Shown here piece by piece: positions 12,400-24,059 of a stretch of 64,000 nucleotides of DNA (within the stretch, counting starts at the first letter, position 1; every line of letters begins with the position of its first letter). The position numbers and the translations under genes were made by a program. The notes below the pieces were generated by a model that worked only from the letters and a program-made list of their open reading frames with translations, had not been told where the DNA came from and did no database searches. This DNA comes from Aldrovandia affinis (lineage: Eukaryota > Chordata > Actinopteri > Notacanthiformes > Halosauridae): NCBI GenBank assembly GCA_029706075.1, contig JAINUG010000130.1, positions 1,034,383 through 1,098,382 of the forward strand, written 5' to 3'.

Positions 12400-13980
12400 T
12401 CATATACAGTGCAGTTTATCAACATCAGGTCAGGTTAAACTCCTTAAGAAAACTCTCGCCATCTCAGGCGAAGATCATATCCAGACATGATCTTTCAGAA
12501 GCACTCAAACATGTCTGTCCCAGAGTGGGAGATGCTTGCACATGCAGGAAAGCAGAACAGCATCTTTCTACCATGCAAAGGGCTGTCACAGGCCAGGGTA
12601 CTGCAGTGCAGGCGCTGTGGCAGATGCACCAGTTCTCTCATGGATATCAGCACCATCGGAGCCCAGCTGGTGTTGTTTCAAAAAGGAAAAGCTTGGTCGT
12701 TTGATTTATTCAGTCTCATTTACTCAAACGGTGCACTCTTCCAACTATTCCTGAGATTCCATATGATGTGCCATCAATTTGATTAGCTATCAAAAACTTT
12801 CTGATATCAGGTGCTCCAAATGAAGAATGTTAGGGTGGAGGGGAGTAACCTTCAAGCTTAAGGCAGAACCCAAGGTCCCTGATAGCAGATTCATTTTTAT
12901 ATATGTTCTGGAGCAGAGCCAAGTGCCTGCTGTTCCAATTTTCAGTTTTTTTCTCTAAAACAGCAAAAAAAAATGAACAAAAAATAAATAAATGGATTGA
13001 AAACAATAGACTGTCATCTCCCCCTAGGAGCTATAAATGGAACAATAACAATAGTTTGTCAATGCCCTGGAGTAGTGCGACTCCCTATAGACTCAAACAA
13101 TTACAATAAGAGGAACATTGCCCCCTCCCCAAGGCCTTGACCCCCCTAGTAACTAAAAACCATATGTCTCCAAAGCCCTGTAGGAATGTGACACCCTAAA
13201 CATTGGTTAGGAATGGCTCTTTCTTCCTTTTCCATTATAAGAGGGAATGCCATTTAGCAAGGCAGCCTTAGACCAGAACAACGAGGACAGCTTGCACGGG
13301 GGGCCCTTTTCAGCGCACACCAATTAAAGAGGCTTCAGTTTGTCGTTGAAGAAACTGCACACTGTCCCTTTCCTGGTCCATAGGAGCTTCAGGTCCCTGT
13401 GATCAGGCCTGCACCACTGAAGCAGTGAGACAATGTCCAGAGCAGAGTCACCCTAAAATACATGGGCCTTTGTGCCATTAAACTGATGAATAGTCACTTC
13501 ACAAGAGTGCTGCAGGCCTCACGTTCATATAGTCCAGGGAAGAAGAGAGGGCAAATTACCACCTCCGGGGAATTTCCTGATGATAGGAGCTCTCTGATCG
13601 TCCAACTCAAGTGCGAATTTCGCCCATCTTCAAACGAACCGCACGATAGTGTCAGAGCACACAGCACGTGTTGACAACTCAGCAGCGCGGGAGCTGAAAA
13701 AAGGGAGTAAAAATGGAAAATAGCAATTACTGCGACCTGAAATATCAGAGGTGAAAAGCAAATAGCCCTTCCTGTGATTTCTTCTGTAGTAAAGAACTCA
13801 TTTAGCCACTCTCTTTACCTTTTATGGAAAATTTATTTTTTTCAGAACGGTTTACAACAGGATATGTATGCACTGTTGCATAGCTGGAAAAGGGGTGATG
13901 TGATCAAAAGATGCCAATAAACAGTGCAATCATGTGCAGTGATGCTCTATTTGGTTTAATTTGCCCACGTTTACGCATGG
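12400..13980. other. No gene recognised
   Basis: Several overlapping open frames of 70-116 codons occupy 12350-12790, but none shows a domain and they lie on competing frames. An AT-rich stretch and mixed-composition sequence follow. Nothing further was identified. Confidence 0.4.
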
Positions 13981-13989
13981 CACAACACG

Positions 13990-14690
13990 GGCACCAGCAT
14001 TGCACCGCGGCACCGCCTCCCACAAGATGAATGACTAAAATGAACGATTTATAAATGCAGTCCATTTGGATGTGGAGAACACATAATAAGAACCCATCTA
14101 ATAAGATTTATAAGCTGCCGGTTGCCTCCGTAATTCATTCAAACCTGGCTCACCCATCACAAGGTAAAGATTATTTATATATTTAATTATTTTTTCACCA
14201 CGACACACTCCCTTGTGATTAATGACTAATGCTGTTCTGGGAAAATGCTGTGTAGGGAGTACACCTATGAATCTGACCTCCCAACATCCACCACACCCCC
14301 TCACCCCCACCAAACACACACACACACACACTCACACACTCACAGAACTCAGAACTCATTCCATCGAACAGTCCAGAGAGGTTTTTATAAATGACAGAGG
14401 CGGTTGTCTTTATCACACTTGTTTACGCTCCAGAGACGGTTTATCAAACGCGCCAGATGGTAAATACAGTAGCTCTGCGTTCGGCAGTGTTCCGTCGCAA
14501 GGGGCTCTCAGGACCAGGCGAGCGTTGTAACTGTAACGTCATCTGTAAAGTCATACTGGGGAGGCGCACATATCAGATGAATACAATGCTTTTTTCAGTC
14601 AGTCTCACAAAGCGCTTGATACACAGCCCACTGTAAACATAAATAAAGTATAATCTGTTTGAGACGCCCTGTCATCTGCAAAGCAATTAC
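13990..14690. promoter_or_regulatory. Candidate conserved non-coding block
   Basis: Two complex, non-repetitive stretches (about 13990-14230 and 14395-14690) are split by a short (CA)n near 14311-14342. They contain homeodomain-like TAAT/ATTA motifs (ATTAATGACTAATG at 14219) and scattered CpGs in an AT-rich setting. The look is that of a developmental enhancer, but no conservation evidence is available. Confidence 0.25.
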
Positions 14691-14699
14691 AGCAATGTA

Positions 14700-16780
14700 A
14701 AGATGTAGGACGGAAAGCTAATGCAGGGGTTACCCCAGCACCAGGGTGGAGAACAGAGGGGGAAAAAAACAGTTTAGGGAATGGAAGTGAAAAATGGAAG
14801 CGAAAAATATGTTTCTAGGAACAGCACCAAAAACATAATAGGAGCCAGGAATGCACAGAACAGTGGTCCAGTTGGGGGAAAATGTTTCTATTCCCTGTTT
14901 GAGAAATGCAATCTGGCCAACAGCCTACAGCTAAATAGAATGCAATATTAGTAATGTTGCTAGTTCAAAATAAAATTGTTTGCAAATGTTATATTTTTTC
15001 CACCTTGATGTGTGTGAATGTCTGTCTGTGTTTGTATGTGTGCTTGCCTTTGTATGTGTGTGCATGTGTTTTTGTATACAGTGTATTTGATGTGCTTACA
15101 AGCCCTGTGCACTCATTGCAATCTCTACATCGAAAGGCTGAATAGAAGGTTCCTAGGTCACCTCTCATCCCTTTAGATGGCTGCCAGACATAAACATTGA
15201 GCACCTCCTCCTCCATAACATATAAACCCTTCCACCAGGAATGCAATTCATAGACTGCTGTCAGGTACCCGCAATGTTTCTTATCTCCAGTTGTGCTTGC
15301 TTTAATAATACACGTTTGCTTGCGGGCTAGCTTACAATAGTGAACCTTGCTACTGTGTTTAAAGAACAGTATTGTAACAACGCTTTTTGCTATGTCCCTA
15401 ACTATGGAGGGAATAATGTGCCAATATGAATTAATGAATAAAAACATTAAATAAAAAGTGAAATGTCAGCATAAATAATGAAATGTCAAATAGTCAATAT
15501 TTATTTCCATGTTTATTTATTTATTTTATTGTCTGTGGTATGGAAATGGGAAATAATTAAATCTGTCAACATCATCCATCAAAGGCGGTGGTGGGATCTT
15601 GCATTCGATTGGTGACCTAACTTTGCCTGTTTGCTTTTGCCTACTGAGATGTTTTGAATATGGCACCACTGCTTGGATGTCTATGAGATTTTTTGTGACT
15701 AGTGGACCTAATCAAAGCAAATGTTGCGACCCTTGATCGGTGATAGATCAAGCAAAGGATTTTATGGAAGTGATTGTAATGCCAGTGTTGCCGCAGGTGT
15801 ATTTTATTGTACTTTATTTTTAACCTTATTATAGGGTTTCAGAATGGCTCCCATTCAAAAGCACAAAATATCTTAGTTGTTTCATTGCCTATTTGGCTGA
15901 AATTATAGCCCAGTACAATATATTCCTTGACTCTCAAACCGATCCGTTTAGCTGTTCTTGAACTAAACCCCTGGTAAAATTTTAAAACCTTGTAAGACAA
16001 TTTTTTGTCAAGGCTACCTAAATATCAACAACACTGACAAAAAAATATGCTGCATAGAAATGTTGTAACAGTAATTATTAAAATCATAATTTAATGCCCA
16101 TTGAAAATCAGTTAGCATTTTGACAAAAAACCATAACAAAGGTTCTAAATAAAAACCACAACACTGTAAAGAGCAGTTGTCCCTGGGCCCCTGGCAACTA
16201 CTATGGTGAAGGGGACGGATAGACAACAAACCAGAATTAGCTACACTAATACTCTCTAGTAGTATGTAAAACCACACATATAACGCTGGGCAGGACTGAA
16301 CCCGGCTACGGCCTGTCAGCAGACCATCCACAACTCTCTCAGCTTAATTTACCATAGTCAATAAACACAAATAAACAAAAAGCTTCTTCTGCAATGTTGT
16401 AAATTTGGTTAAAAAAAGCTAGCTAGCTAGCCACGGCATGCAGGTTAGCTAACTTCTATTTCTTGGCTGGATGGTAAATAAGGCTTCAGCTGTAACAGTA
16501 GAGCTCAAAATACTGTCCTACTAAACATTATGAGCAAACCTAGAACAATACTATATATTGTATATAATGTTATTTTACTAAACACAGCACTCATCTTTCA
16601 AAGATAGCTAGCTAGCTAAAATGCCAAATGCCAAATGTCGTTTAGTGTTCCATCCAAACTTCCGTCCTTCCCTTTATTAAAAACAACTTGTCCTCTTTCC
16701 ATTTTAATCCAGATGTCTACATTAGTATGTTAGTATGTGGAAATTTTGCATAATGCATTTTAAATATAATATCACCCTCT
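14700..16780. other. No gene recognised
   Basis: The 152-codon minus-strand frame at 14989-15447 partly crosses a TG-rich stretch (about 15005-15075) and has no recognisable domain. GCTAGCTAGCTAG stretches lie near 16420 and 16610. Otherwise unremarkable AT-rich DNA. Confidence 0.4.
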
Positions 16781-16789
16781 GGTGTAAAA

Positions 16790-17030
16790 TCTCTGGAAAT
16801 GAAATCCCAAAAACGATGTTTTAAGCGAGAAGTTAAAGGCTTTGATCAAAAGCAGAAAAAAGACAGGAAATTTGAAAGAGCATCAAAACCTTTCATTTAA
16901 AATATGCACTAACCCGATTTTCCTGTGCACAGCTTTGACACCTGCTTCTGTACTGTAGCTCGGTCTACTGTACTTCAAACAACATGTAGGCTACTCACCA
17001 CTGGGCATGGGCAGGTTGCTTAGCATTCAA
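16790..17030 (+). repeat. Unclassified dispersed repeat, copy 2
   Basis: Shares CCCAAAAACGATGTTTTAAG, the AAAAGACAGG block, GGTCTACTGTACTTCAAAC and CTCACCACTGGGCA with the copy at 53.3 kb, in the same order. It does not look like a SINE: no A- or B-box is visible. It encodes nothing. Confidence 0.6.
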
Positions 17031-17039
17031 ACCTTCTCT

Positions 17040-18360
17040 CAAACAGCCACACCATTCATATATATCTAACAAATAAACAAGCAAATGAATACGTGTGGGT
17101 GTGCTTGTGTGTTAGTATGACAGGTATGCAATCAGCATGTGTTAGTGGGGCATACCCCTTATGCAGACTAGTGAGAATTAGGCCCTCTTCAGGGTCTTAC
17201 CCATGAAATAATTAAAATAACCACAGTCTCAGACCTGCATTCAGTGACCATTTGTCCTTAACTTTGACTTAAGAATAAATTATCATCTTAATTAAACTTC
17301 CCTTACTTCAAGATGGCAAACTATTTAATTGTGAGATCATGTAAAGGACAAATGTTAATTGAATTCAGGCCTCTGCCATCAGATTTTATTTTAAAAAAAC
17401 ATTGAAATAAAAACAACCATTTTGCAATGCATTTGGCCTTTTTGCACTTTCCTCATCTTTTTTGTCCTCTTTTATATCTTCCTTTTCCAGTCCATTGAAC
17501 CATTTTTGTTTCCTAGACACCAGATGCCCTAGTGTCATTTTTAGATTAGTGTATACAAAAATCCTGCAATCTGATTTGTAGCTAGTTTTAGATAGCTATT
17601 TACTGATGCACCACCAGAGAATTTCCCAGTTTGAATTGCTGCCACCAATTTGGAGCCTGACTTTCACAAGATGGTTTTGTCAGAAGTAGTAACTGACTAT
17701 TAGTTGATAAGAAAAGCACATCCCTGGAGTGGCAATGCCTTGAATTCAACCCTGCCATACATAGAGGTTTTAGATGGTTTTTGGAACAGACATCTCAAAT
17801 CAGATTGTCAAACTGGTCAGGCTCGTAGTACCAAAAGGTTATGAGACTGACAAGTGAGGCCAATGGCTATCTAGCTTACTGACCTTGTGACATTGCTGTC
17901 TACTTAACAAGCTAGCTAAGCTCTACCAAAGAAAGTTACTGCTTTGTCAATGGTAATAGAATGAACGTTTTTCCGAGAAGCAACCAACTCCTATATCACC
18001 CTACCAAACAATCTTAGAAGGTGTGTATCTGTATATTTTGCGATGGCATTCTTTCTTTCTGACATAACCATATCGTTGAATAACTGCAATGTGTATGACC
18101 ATTCACACCCCAGATATGTATTTATTCATACCCTAGGTAACTAATGAAATAATGTCCTGTATTTGTACCATGTACTTTGTATGCTGTATTCTATTGTGTT
18201 TTTTATGTGTGTGATATGTGTTTTTGCCAATATCTTCTATAGGTACAAATAAAAATTCTTGTAAGGGCAAATAAAGTATCCATCTATTGTGGCAAACCCA
18301 AGGGATGGACAGATTGTCTGCCCTAAAGTGTGTAATAAAATGTGCCTAAAATGGCTTCGT
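17040..18360. other. No gene recognised
   Basis: AT-rich single-copy sequence without long frames or recognised repeats. Confidence 0.4.
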
Positions 18361-18364
18361 ACTC

Positions 18365-18515
18365 CTTGGTTGTAATTGGCTGGAGCCTATCCCAGCATGC
18401 ATTGGGCGACAGGTCACCAATCCATTGCAGGGCACATACACCATTCACTCATACACACACCAGAGTACCCAGAGGAAACCCACACGGACACGAGGAGAAC
18501 ATTTCTTCCATTGCT
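18365..18515 (+). repeat. Fish SINE/LINE body fragment
   Basis: GGCTGGAGCCTATCCCAGC, ATCCATTGCAGGGCACATAC and AGAGTACCCAGAGGAAACCC are blocks of a repeat found across fish genomes. The middle (the usual axial block before AGAGTACCC) is shortened. No head is visible. Confidence 0.65.
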
Positions 18516-18562
18516 AAGAAGTCCAGGATTTGTGCTCATTACACCATATCTTTTCTACCCCC

Positions 18563-18660
18563 CTATATATAAATATATATAATATACACACATACATACA
18601 CACACATAGATACATACACTATATATATACATATATATATATGTATCTATGTGTGTATGT

Positions 18661-18733
<73 letters not shown>
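18563..18733. repeat. Compound (TA)/(CA)/(GT)n microsatellite
   Basis: Alternating TATA and ACAC units give way to a (GT)n tract that is pure from about 18669 to 18733. Frames of repeated Cys-Val or His-Thr across it are not genes. Confidence 0.95.
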
Positions 18734-18737
<4 letters not shown>

Positions 18738-18739
18738 GA

Positions 18740-19790
18740 TATCTGTTGTATATTTGAGGGTTTTATAAAAAATATGGCAATTGTTAGTATCTCTCTGCTC
18801 GAGCACTAGGAGAAAACAGAATAACAGAAAGATTTGCGGATTTGCATAACAGGTAGTGAGGAGTGCCTAGAACCCCATCTGCCATGCTGAAAAACAGACT
18901 ATTACTCAAATCCCAGGAAGAATCATTTTTGACTCTTAAGCAGGGGCATTTCGGAGCCCTGTTTTCTCCCCTCTGGCGAGCTGTGCTACCTGCACCTTCT
19001 GACACGAGACACACGAGGTGCAAGAGCAAACCGCTATGTGCCATCTGCAAGTCCGTGGCCACATGCCATCTGCAAATTGTGGCCTGCCGAGTGGAGCCGA
19101 GTTTGTAAACGGAGGTTAGTGGTGTGTGGGAATGCTAAATCCATCCGAGACTCGACCGATGTGCAGCAGGTACGCTGCTATTCAATTAAACGTTGGCAGG
19201 TCCAGTCACTGGGCCTTTTAATATGTGAAAATAAATGAATACTGATGCCTCATTTAGAGAAATGAGTTACTTCATGCACACTAGAGCACTTCATCTGTTG
19301 TCTTGGAAATAGACATCTTTTGTTGGCAGGTGTTCTGCATCAATGTTGTAACGTTGGTGGCCTGTGGAATTGGGAGTCGATGGAGCTTGTCCCGGATCAA
19401 TGTTGGCAGTTTAGTAAATGAAAACTGTAATGATATGTTAAAAATGTGCAGACATTGATCTAGGATGAGCTACAATAAATCCCAGTGCCACAGGCCACCA
19501 TGTCGCAATGGCATATCTTGAAGTAATACACAATCTTTGTTGATTGTCTCCCATTTGACATTAATAAAGTATTTTCTTAAAATATGTTTAATATTCTTAA
19601 TATCTGTTTCTAAACTGCTCAAATGAATGAATGCATTTCAATTTGGTTGTGTTCTTTCTTTGGTGTACAGCAATGCTGCCGTCTAGATGTCCTCTGTATT
19701 TTAGTATTTTATTCATGTTTTACCAGCCTTTCTTCCGAGTCATTATTTTATTTATTAGCTTGGCTGTCACTCATCCGGGTAGCCTTGCCC
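18740..19790. other. No gene recognised
   Basis: Mixed sequence. A near repeat of TGCCATCTGCAA occurs at about 19038 and 19066. No coding or RNA gene seen. Confidence 0.4.
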
Positions 19791-19794
19791 AGCA

Positions 19795-19965
19795 CACATT
19801 TGTACATGCTGTGAATTTATGCAGCTGGGTATTTAGTTGAGCAGGTCAGGTTAACTGCCTTGCTCAAGGGTGAAATTGCAATGGCCCAGCAGGCACCTGA
19901 ATCTTTACCTGTCAGATTAAAATCCCAGTTCCTTGACTACTATACCACACGTCCTCCCTGATAGT
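19795..19965 (-). repeat. tRNA-derived SINE fragment (teleost V-SINE-like)
   Basis: On the minus strand the head reads GTGGTATAGTAGTCAAGGAA, CTGGGATTTTAATCTGACAG. It is followed by the common fish block CACCCTTGAGCAAGGCAGTT, AACCTGACCTGCTC and by ATACCCAGCTGCATAAAT. The tail is missing and the copy is old. The same CCCTTGAGCAAGGCA block occurs in the SINE at 62.8 kb. Confidence 0.65.
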
Positions 19966-20199
19966 TCACTTCCTGTCCTGTACTTCCAGGTAAGTCAAAT
20001 GGTTCCTTTTTTATTTCCTTTTCTATTTGACTCCCCCTTTTCTTGGGGGGAGTAAATTATTATTTTTGTTCATTTTAGCAACTACAAAAAAGTAGTATTC
20101 ATTTAGATTCGTGCGTAAAGGTTCAGGACAGTGCTCATCATGCTTAGACTAAAGAAAGGAGTTGGTGTTTTTTGGGTCTGTGGTATCAATGGAAAACAA

Positions 20200-20720
20200 T
20201 CCCTCAATCTCCTTCAGCTGTGAAATTGGTAATATCCGGCTCGTCTAATATCCTCAAATGGCGGTTGGCTCACCATTTTCATTCACTACAAGTGCCACAG
20301 ATAAGTCAAGGATAAACAAGTTTACGCAGAAGGGAAAAGGAGCGCATTTAAAAGCAGGCGTGCCATAGTTACAGCTCAGTGGATTTAATGAGTGTTTATA
20401 CCTTCTAATGGGATGGGCTGTGTGCATTGAATACCAAGGATTTCCACAAATAAATGCACCAAATTTGCCACCAAAAGAGGAACGTTTGGTGACTGTACAG
20501 CAGACTTGAGTTTGAGCTTATCTGTAGTCCGGACCTCGCTGCACTGCACCATGGGGCAGAGAGGATTTCTCTGTCGCTCTCTCTCTTGCTTTTTATTTCA
20601 CAGCTATCACTGGAAACAAAATCATTATGTTCTCCGGACAATCATTCATCTGGTCCTGAAGCTGATTATGGGACAGTTTGTTATCCACGGCGCCGCCATG
20701 GCTGGTGTGATTCCAATCAG
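20200..20720. promoter_or_regulatory. Candidate conserved non-coding block
   Basis: Non-repetitive sequence of balanced composition with a FOX-like ATAAACAAG (20312-20320), AT-rich homeodomain-like motifs and GATA-like AGATAAG. Open frames across it overlap on both strands and none dominates. Suggested as an enhancer on texture only. Confidence 0.25.
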
Positions 20721-20729
20721 AGGCAAGCC

Positions 20730-22430
20730 CTCCAGTCCTCTGGGCCGCTTATTTACTTTGTACATATTTTAAGAAAATACTTTATTAACCTTTGGCTGTG
20801 TTTCTATCAGTTGTAGAAGGTTATTTCCTGTATAAATAAGTAAGACTGCACCTGCCAACGTGTTTAATTTCACACGCCGCTTCAGATCAGCGGTGAAATG
20901 AATCTGGCTTTAATGTGTTCCATAATGTATCTGTAAATGTGGCTACCAGACTGAATGCTAATAAAGCAGGCGTGTACACTTGCACACATTCGCGCAAGGC
21001 GTTCGCACACGCACAAAAATGTGTGGTTCCTCAAACCAAAGGCGAGGAAAGGAATCTCAGTGGTCGCTGCATCCCGGCCCCCGTAGTGTGGAAATCGCCC
21101 GTGCGACTCCTCCGTTAGGTTCAATCGTGTCACTCTTTCTCTTTTCCTTGTTCTGTGGATCTTTGAGCGCTGTCATTAATCACAATCTGGGGTCTGCTTA
21201 AACCAGAGTGATGCGTCTTCATAAGAAAAGGAATAAAATCATTCTCCATGCCAGGGGAAAGGGGAGCACGCGCAGTGGCAGCTGTGATTGTTCGCTACAT
21301 GCACTTGAAAAAGTATTGCACAGAAATTGAAGGGAATCGGAATTTTCAGGAGGTGTCTTGTGAAAATCCTCCATTATTAACACAGGCCATATATTTGTGC
21401 TCATAGTGAGTTGATTCATTTGAGTGTGTGGCTTTAATTTGGTTTAAAATATATGCACAGATTGTAGTATGTAGGTATAATAATACAAAACTGCAGTGGG
21501 CCCAGTGGTCTGGTATTGGTATTGCAGCCCTGCAGAGTGTATGCAATTGGATGGAACATCACCCAGAGAGGGAGGGTATCAGTTGGTTTGATGGTCCCCA
21601 TATTGTTGTATAATTTCAACCACGAGCTAATTCAAAAATCACAAATAATGCAAACTGCTTTCCTGGAATAGGGAACATAGGAAACAGGACTTATTTTCTT
21701 ACCATTAAGCTACAATATCCAACCACCAAAACACAACAGTAGTCACCCAATCACGTGGGATTCAGGTTCAGTGGTATGTATGCAAATGTGCAGTGCTTAA
21801 TAGATGTTATGCCTCCTCATCATTCACACACTCAGATAAAACCTAAATGCGGTGATGCAGTGTGCTTCGTCCATAAATAGATGGAAGCCAGCTGTATGCA
21901 AAGTTTGACAAAGTTATTTTGTGATGTCATGGCAATAGCCTTCTGCTCTGCGGTGAGATATAAACAGAAGCAGCAACACAATAATACCGTTAGCTGTCAA
22001 AATACATGTTTTCCTTAAAATATCCCAAAATGTGTCACTGAGCAAGATTTGAAGATATGTCACTGGGACTACACAAGAATGTAGGTCCTGCTCTGAGAAT
22101 GTGTCTGAATGTCAATTACATTACATTTTTACATTTGAAACATGTTTGTGTTTTCTGTAATTTTCCGACATGCCCCAAATCTTTATATAGATTTTATAGA
22201 CTTTATAGGGCCTTTTGCCGCTGTAATGTTATTTTACACTCATGATAAGCAATCGCGATGATTCAAGCCGGCTTCAGAAAAATGTTGAATGAATTCCTCC
22301 TCAAGTTGATGATATTTTTGTCAGTATTTTCATACTTACACTTCAATCATGATGAACAGCACCTAACAAATTATGAATGTATTAAGGTATGGCTTTTCTC
22401 ATGCATTGCTGGATTCACATCATGACAGAT
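20730..22430. other. No gene recognised
   Basis: Single-copy DNA with short frames. Parts of 20870-21250 have the same complex texture as the regulatory candidates. Confidence 0.4.
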
Positions 22431-22446
22431 GTGTTTTAAACAAGTC

Positions 22447-22841
22447 TTTTTTTTTATTTTTGTAATCAATTTATTTCCTGTTTTTCTCCCAATTTGGTTG
22501 CCAATTATACCCTCTATTTATTTCAATTCGCCACCGGCACGAGTCCGCCGCCCGTCCTCCGGGAGCGAGATACACATTCCTGGCCGATTGTTCCCGCCTC
22601 TTCCGAGATGGAAAATCTTCTAGGGACGCCTTTAACCTTCTCCTCTACGGAATCGTGCCGGCTCACCCTCCCCCCTCCCCCAGAGGCGGACAGCCGCCTC
22701 TGATCGGGGCTGACAACCAGGGGCTGACAACCAGGGCCGGTTTGGTAGAGACGCGGGTTTCGAACCACGACCCTGACAGGCAGCGCAAGCCACACCAAAG
22801 TGGGGGCGCGTTAGACCGCTACGCCATCCGCCGCCCCCCTA
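22447..22841 (-). repeat. tRNA-Leu-like SINE, subfamily 2, copy C, with target duplication
   Basis: A nearly complete copy, 395 bp including the tail. It is flanked by the direct repeat AAACAAGTC (22438-22446 and 22842-22850), typical of LINE-driven insertion. On the minus strand the head reads GGCGGATGGCGTAGCGGTCT, then AACGCGCC, and the B-box region is GTGGTTCGAAACCCGCG. A GC-rich body follows, and the tail ends AATTGGCAACCAAATTGGGA. A duplicated CTGACAACCAGGGGCTGACA stretch near 22708-22740 is a local tandem duplication. The A- and B-boxes look intact, so this is one of the better-preserved copies. Confidence 0.88.
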
Positions 22842-22850
22842 AAACAAGTC

Positions 22851-23640
22851 ATTTTTATTTATCCACCATATTAGGTTTGCAATGCAATGCAACAAAATAA
22901 ATAAATAAATACAATTACGTTGTGTCATGTTTTGCGTTTGTTTTGCAATAAGTTTGGTGTTTTATTATGTCTCTGTCAGACATTAATTACTTGGCAAGTC
23001 ATTATAAAGGCAATTTTAAAGCATCAGGTCCTTGATTTACCAGTTGCCACTGCTACAATGCTGATCAATCCTGTGCATGATACTTTCCCTGTCCAATTCC
23101 ATCCTTTCAACCCAAACATTTTACCATACATAGATTTGTGGTGGAAAGGCATTAGTGAATCTGCACACCTCGCTGAAAACTCTTCCCTCTACCCTTTGCG
23201 GAAGAAACCTTTGCTGAAGAGTTTTTCACCGTTGTGTTACCTCACAGACCACAATGCCTGTGGTCAGAGGCCTCCGTCGGAGTTGGATCGATGTTATCAC
23301 GTATCAGCATGACGTCAGGTGATGCAGGAGTGTGTAGTGTGTAGGATGCCCTATCTCCTCCCACCTCATCTCTCTCTGCCCCTTTCCTTATCCTTCTTTA
23401 TTTAACCATGAGGTCTCTTTGATATTATTAAAAACATTTTACACATCAAACATGTATTTCTGTATGCTGTCCTATTACCACGGGGCATTAATGAAAACCT
23501 AAAAGCCCTTTTCCCCATTCCCCTCCTTCTTTACTGCTTGTCTCCTTCCCTTTTCTACTTTTGACAAATTGCAATTTAGACAAGGAGAAGTAGATGAAGA
23601 AAGGGATCAAGGAAGAAGTGTTGGGATGCAGCCGTGGTTT
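22851..23640. other. No gene recognised
   Basis: A 130-codon plus-strand frame (22920-23312) has no recognisable domain and ordinary composition. Otherwise AT-rich with no repeat identified. Confidence 0.4.
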
Positions 23641-23647
23641 TATTGGG

Positions 23648-23721
23648 CAGGGTACATCTTGTAAGTTGCTCTGGATAAGAGCGTCTGCTAAATGCTTAAA
23701 ATGTAAATGTAAATGTAAATG
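23648..23721 (+). repeat. SINE/L2-type 3' tail
   Basis: Contains GTAAGTTGCTCTGGATAAGA, GCGTCTGCTAAATG and the tail repeats (AAATGT)n. Only the tail survives. It abuts the MITE-like element that follows. Confidence 0.75.
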
Positions 23722-23722
23722 T

Positions 23723-24053
23723 TCAGGGCCAGATCTTGACGTTCATGGGCCCTAGGCCCCACCTCCGTTTTGGGCCTTCCAACCCACATCCAGTATGGCA
23801 TTCTGGGAGATGGAGTTCTTAGATTTAACGTTAGATTGGAGATATGATTTTATTTGCATTATTTATCTTTTTATGACTACTGCTACTAATAATAATAAGG
23901 ATCCTATGTGATGAACATATATTTATTAGTCGTGTAAGTATAATATGACTCATGCAAAAAAATACAAATACATTTTTTTATTTCCGGGCCACATGCGACA
24001 TTTGGGCCCTAGGCCCAGGCCTTGTTGGCCTATGCGGAGATCCAGCCCTGGGT
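23723..24053. mobile_element. hAT-like MITE with GGGCCCTAGGCCC ends
   Basis: The left end CAGGGCCAGATCTTGACG and the right end CGGAGATCCAGCCCTG are imperfect inverted repeats. Each is followed inwards by GGGCCCTAGGCCC (left) or GGGCCCTAGGCCCAGGCC (right). Fish hAT-derived MITEs often begin CAGGGCC and carry this GGCCCTAGG block. The interior is AT-rich and non-coding. No convincing 8-bp duplication was found, so the left edge inside the SINE tail may be off by a few bases. Confidence 0.6.
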
Positions 24054-24059
24054 GTATGC

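Noticed and set aside
14989..15447. A 152-codon minus-strand frame with several Cys and His residues
   Set aside because: The Cys/His spacing fits no zinc-finger pattern and part of it crosses a TG-rich stretch.
18530..18806. Frames rich in Cys-Val or His-Thr repeats
   Set aside because: They are translations of the (GT)n microsatellite. The same holds for the frames at 26397-26733, 41742-42073 and 52224-52511.
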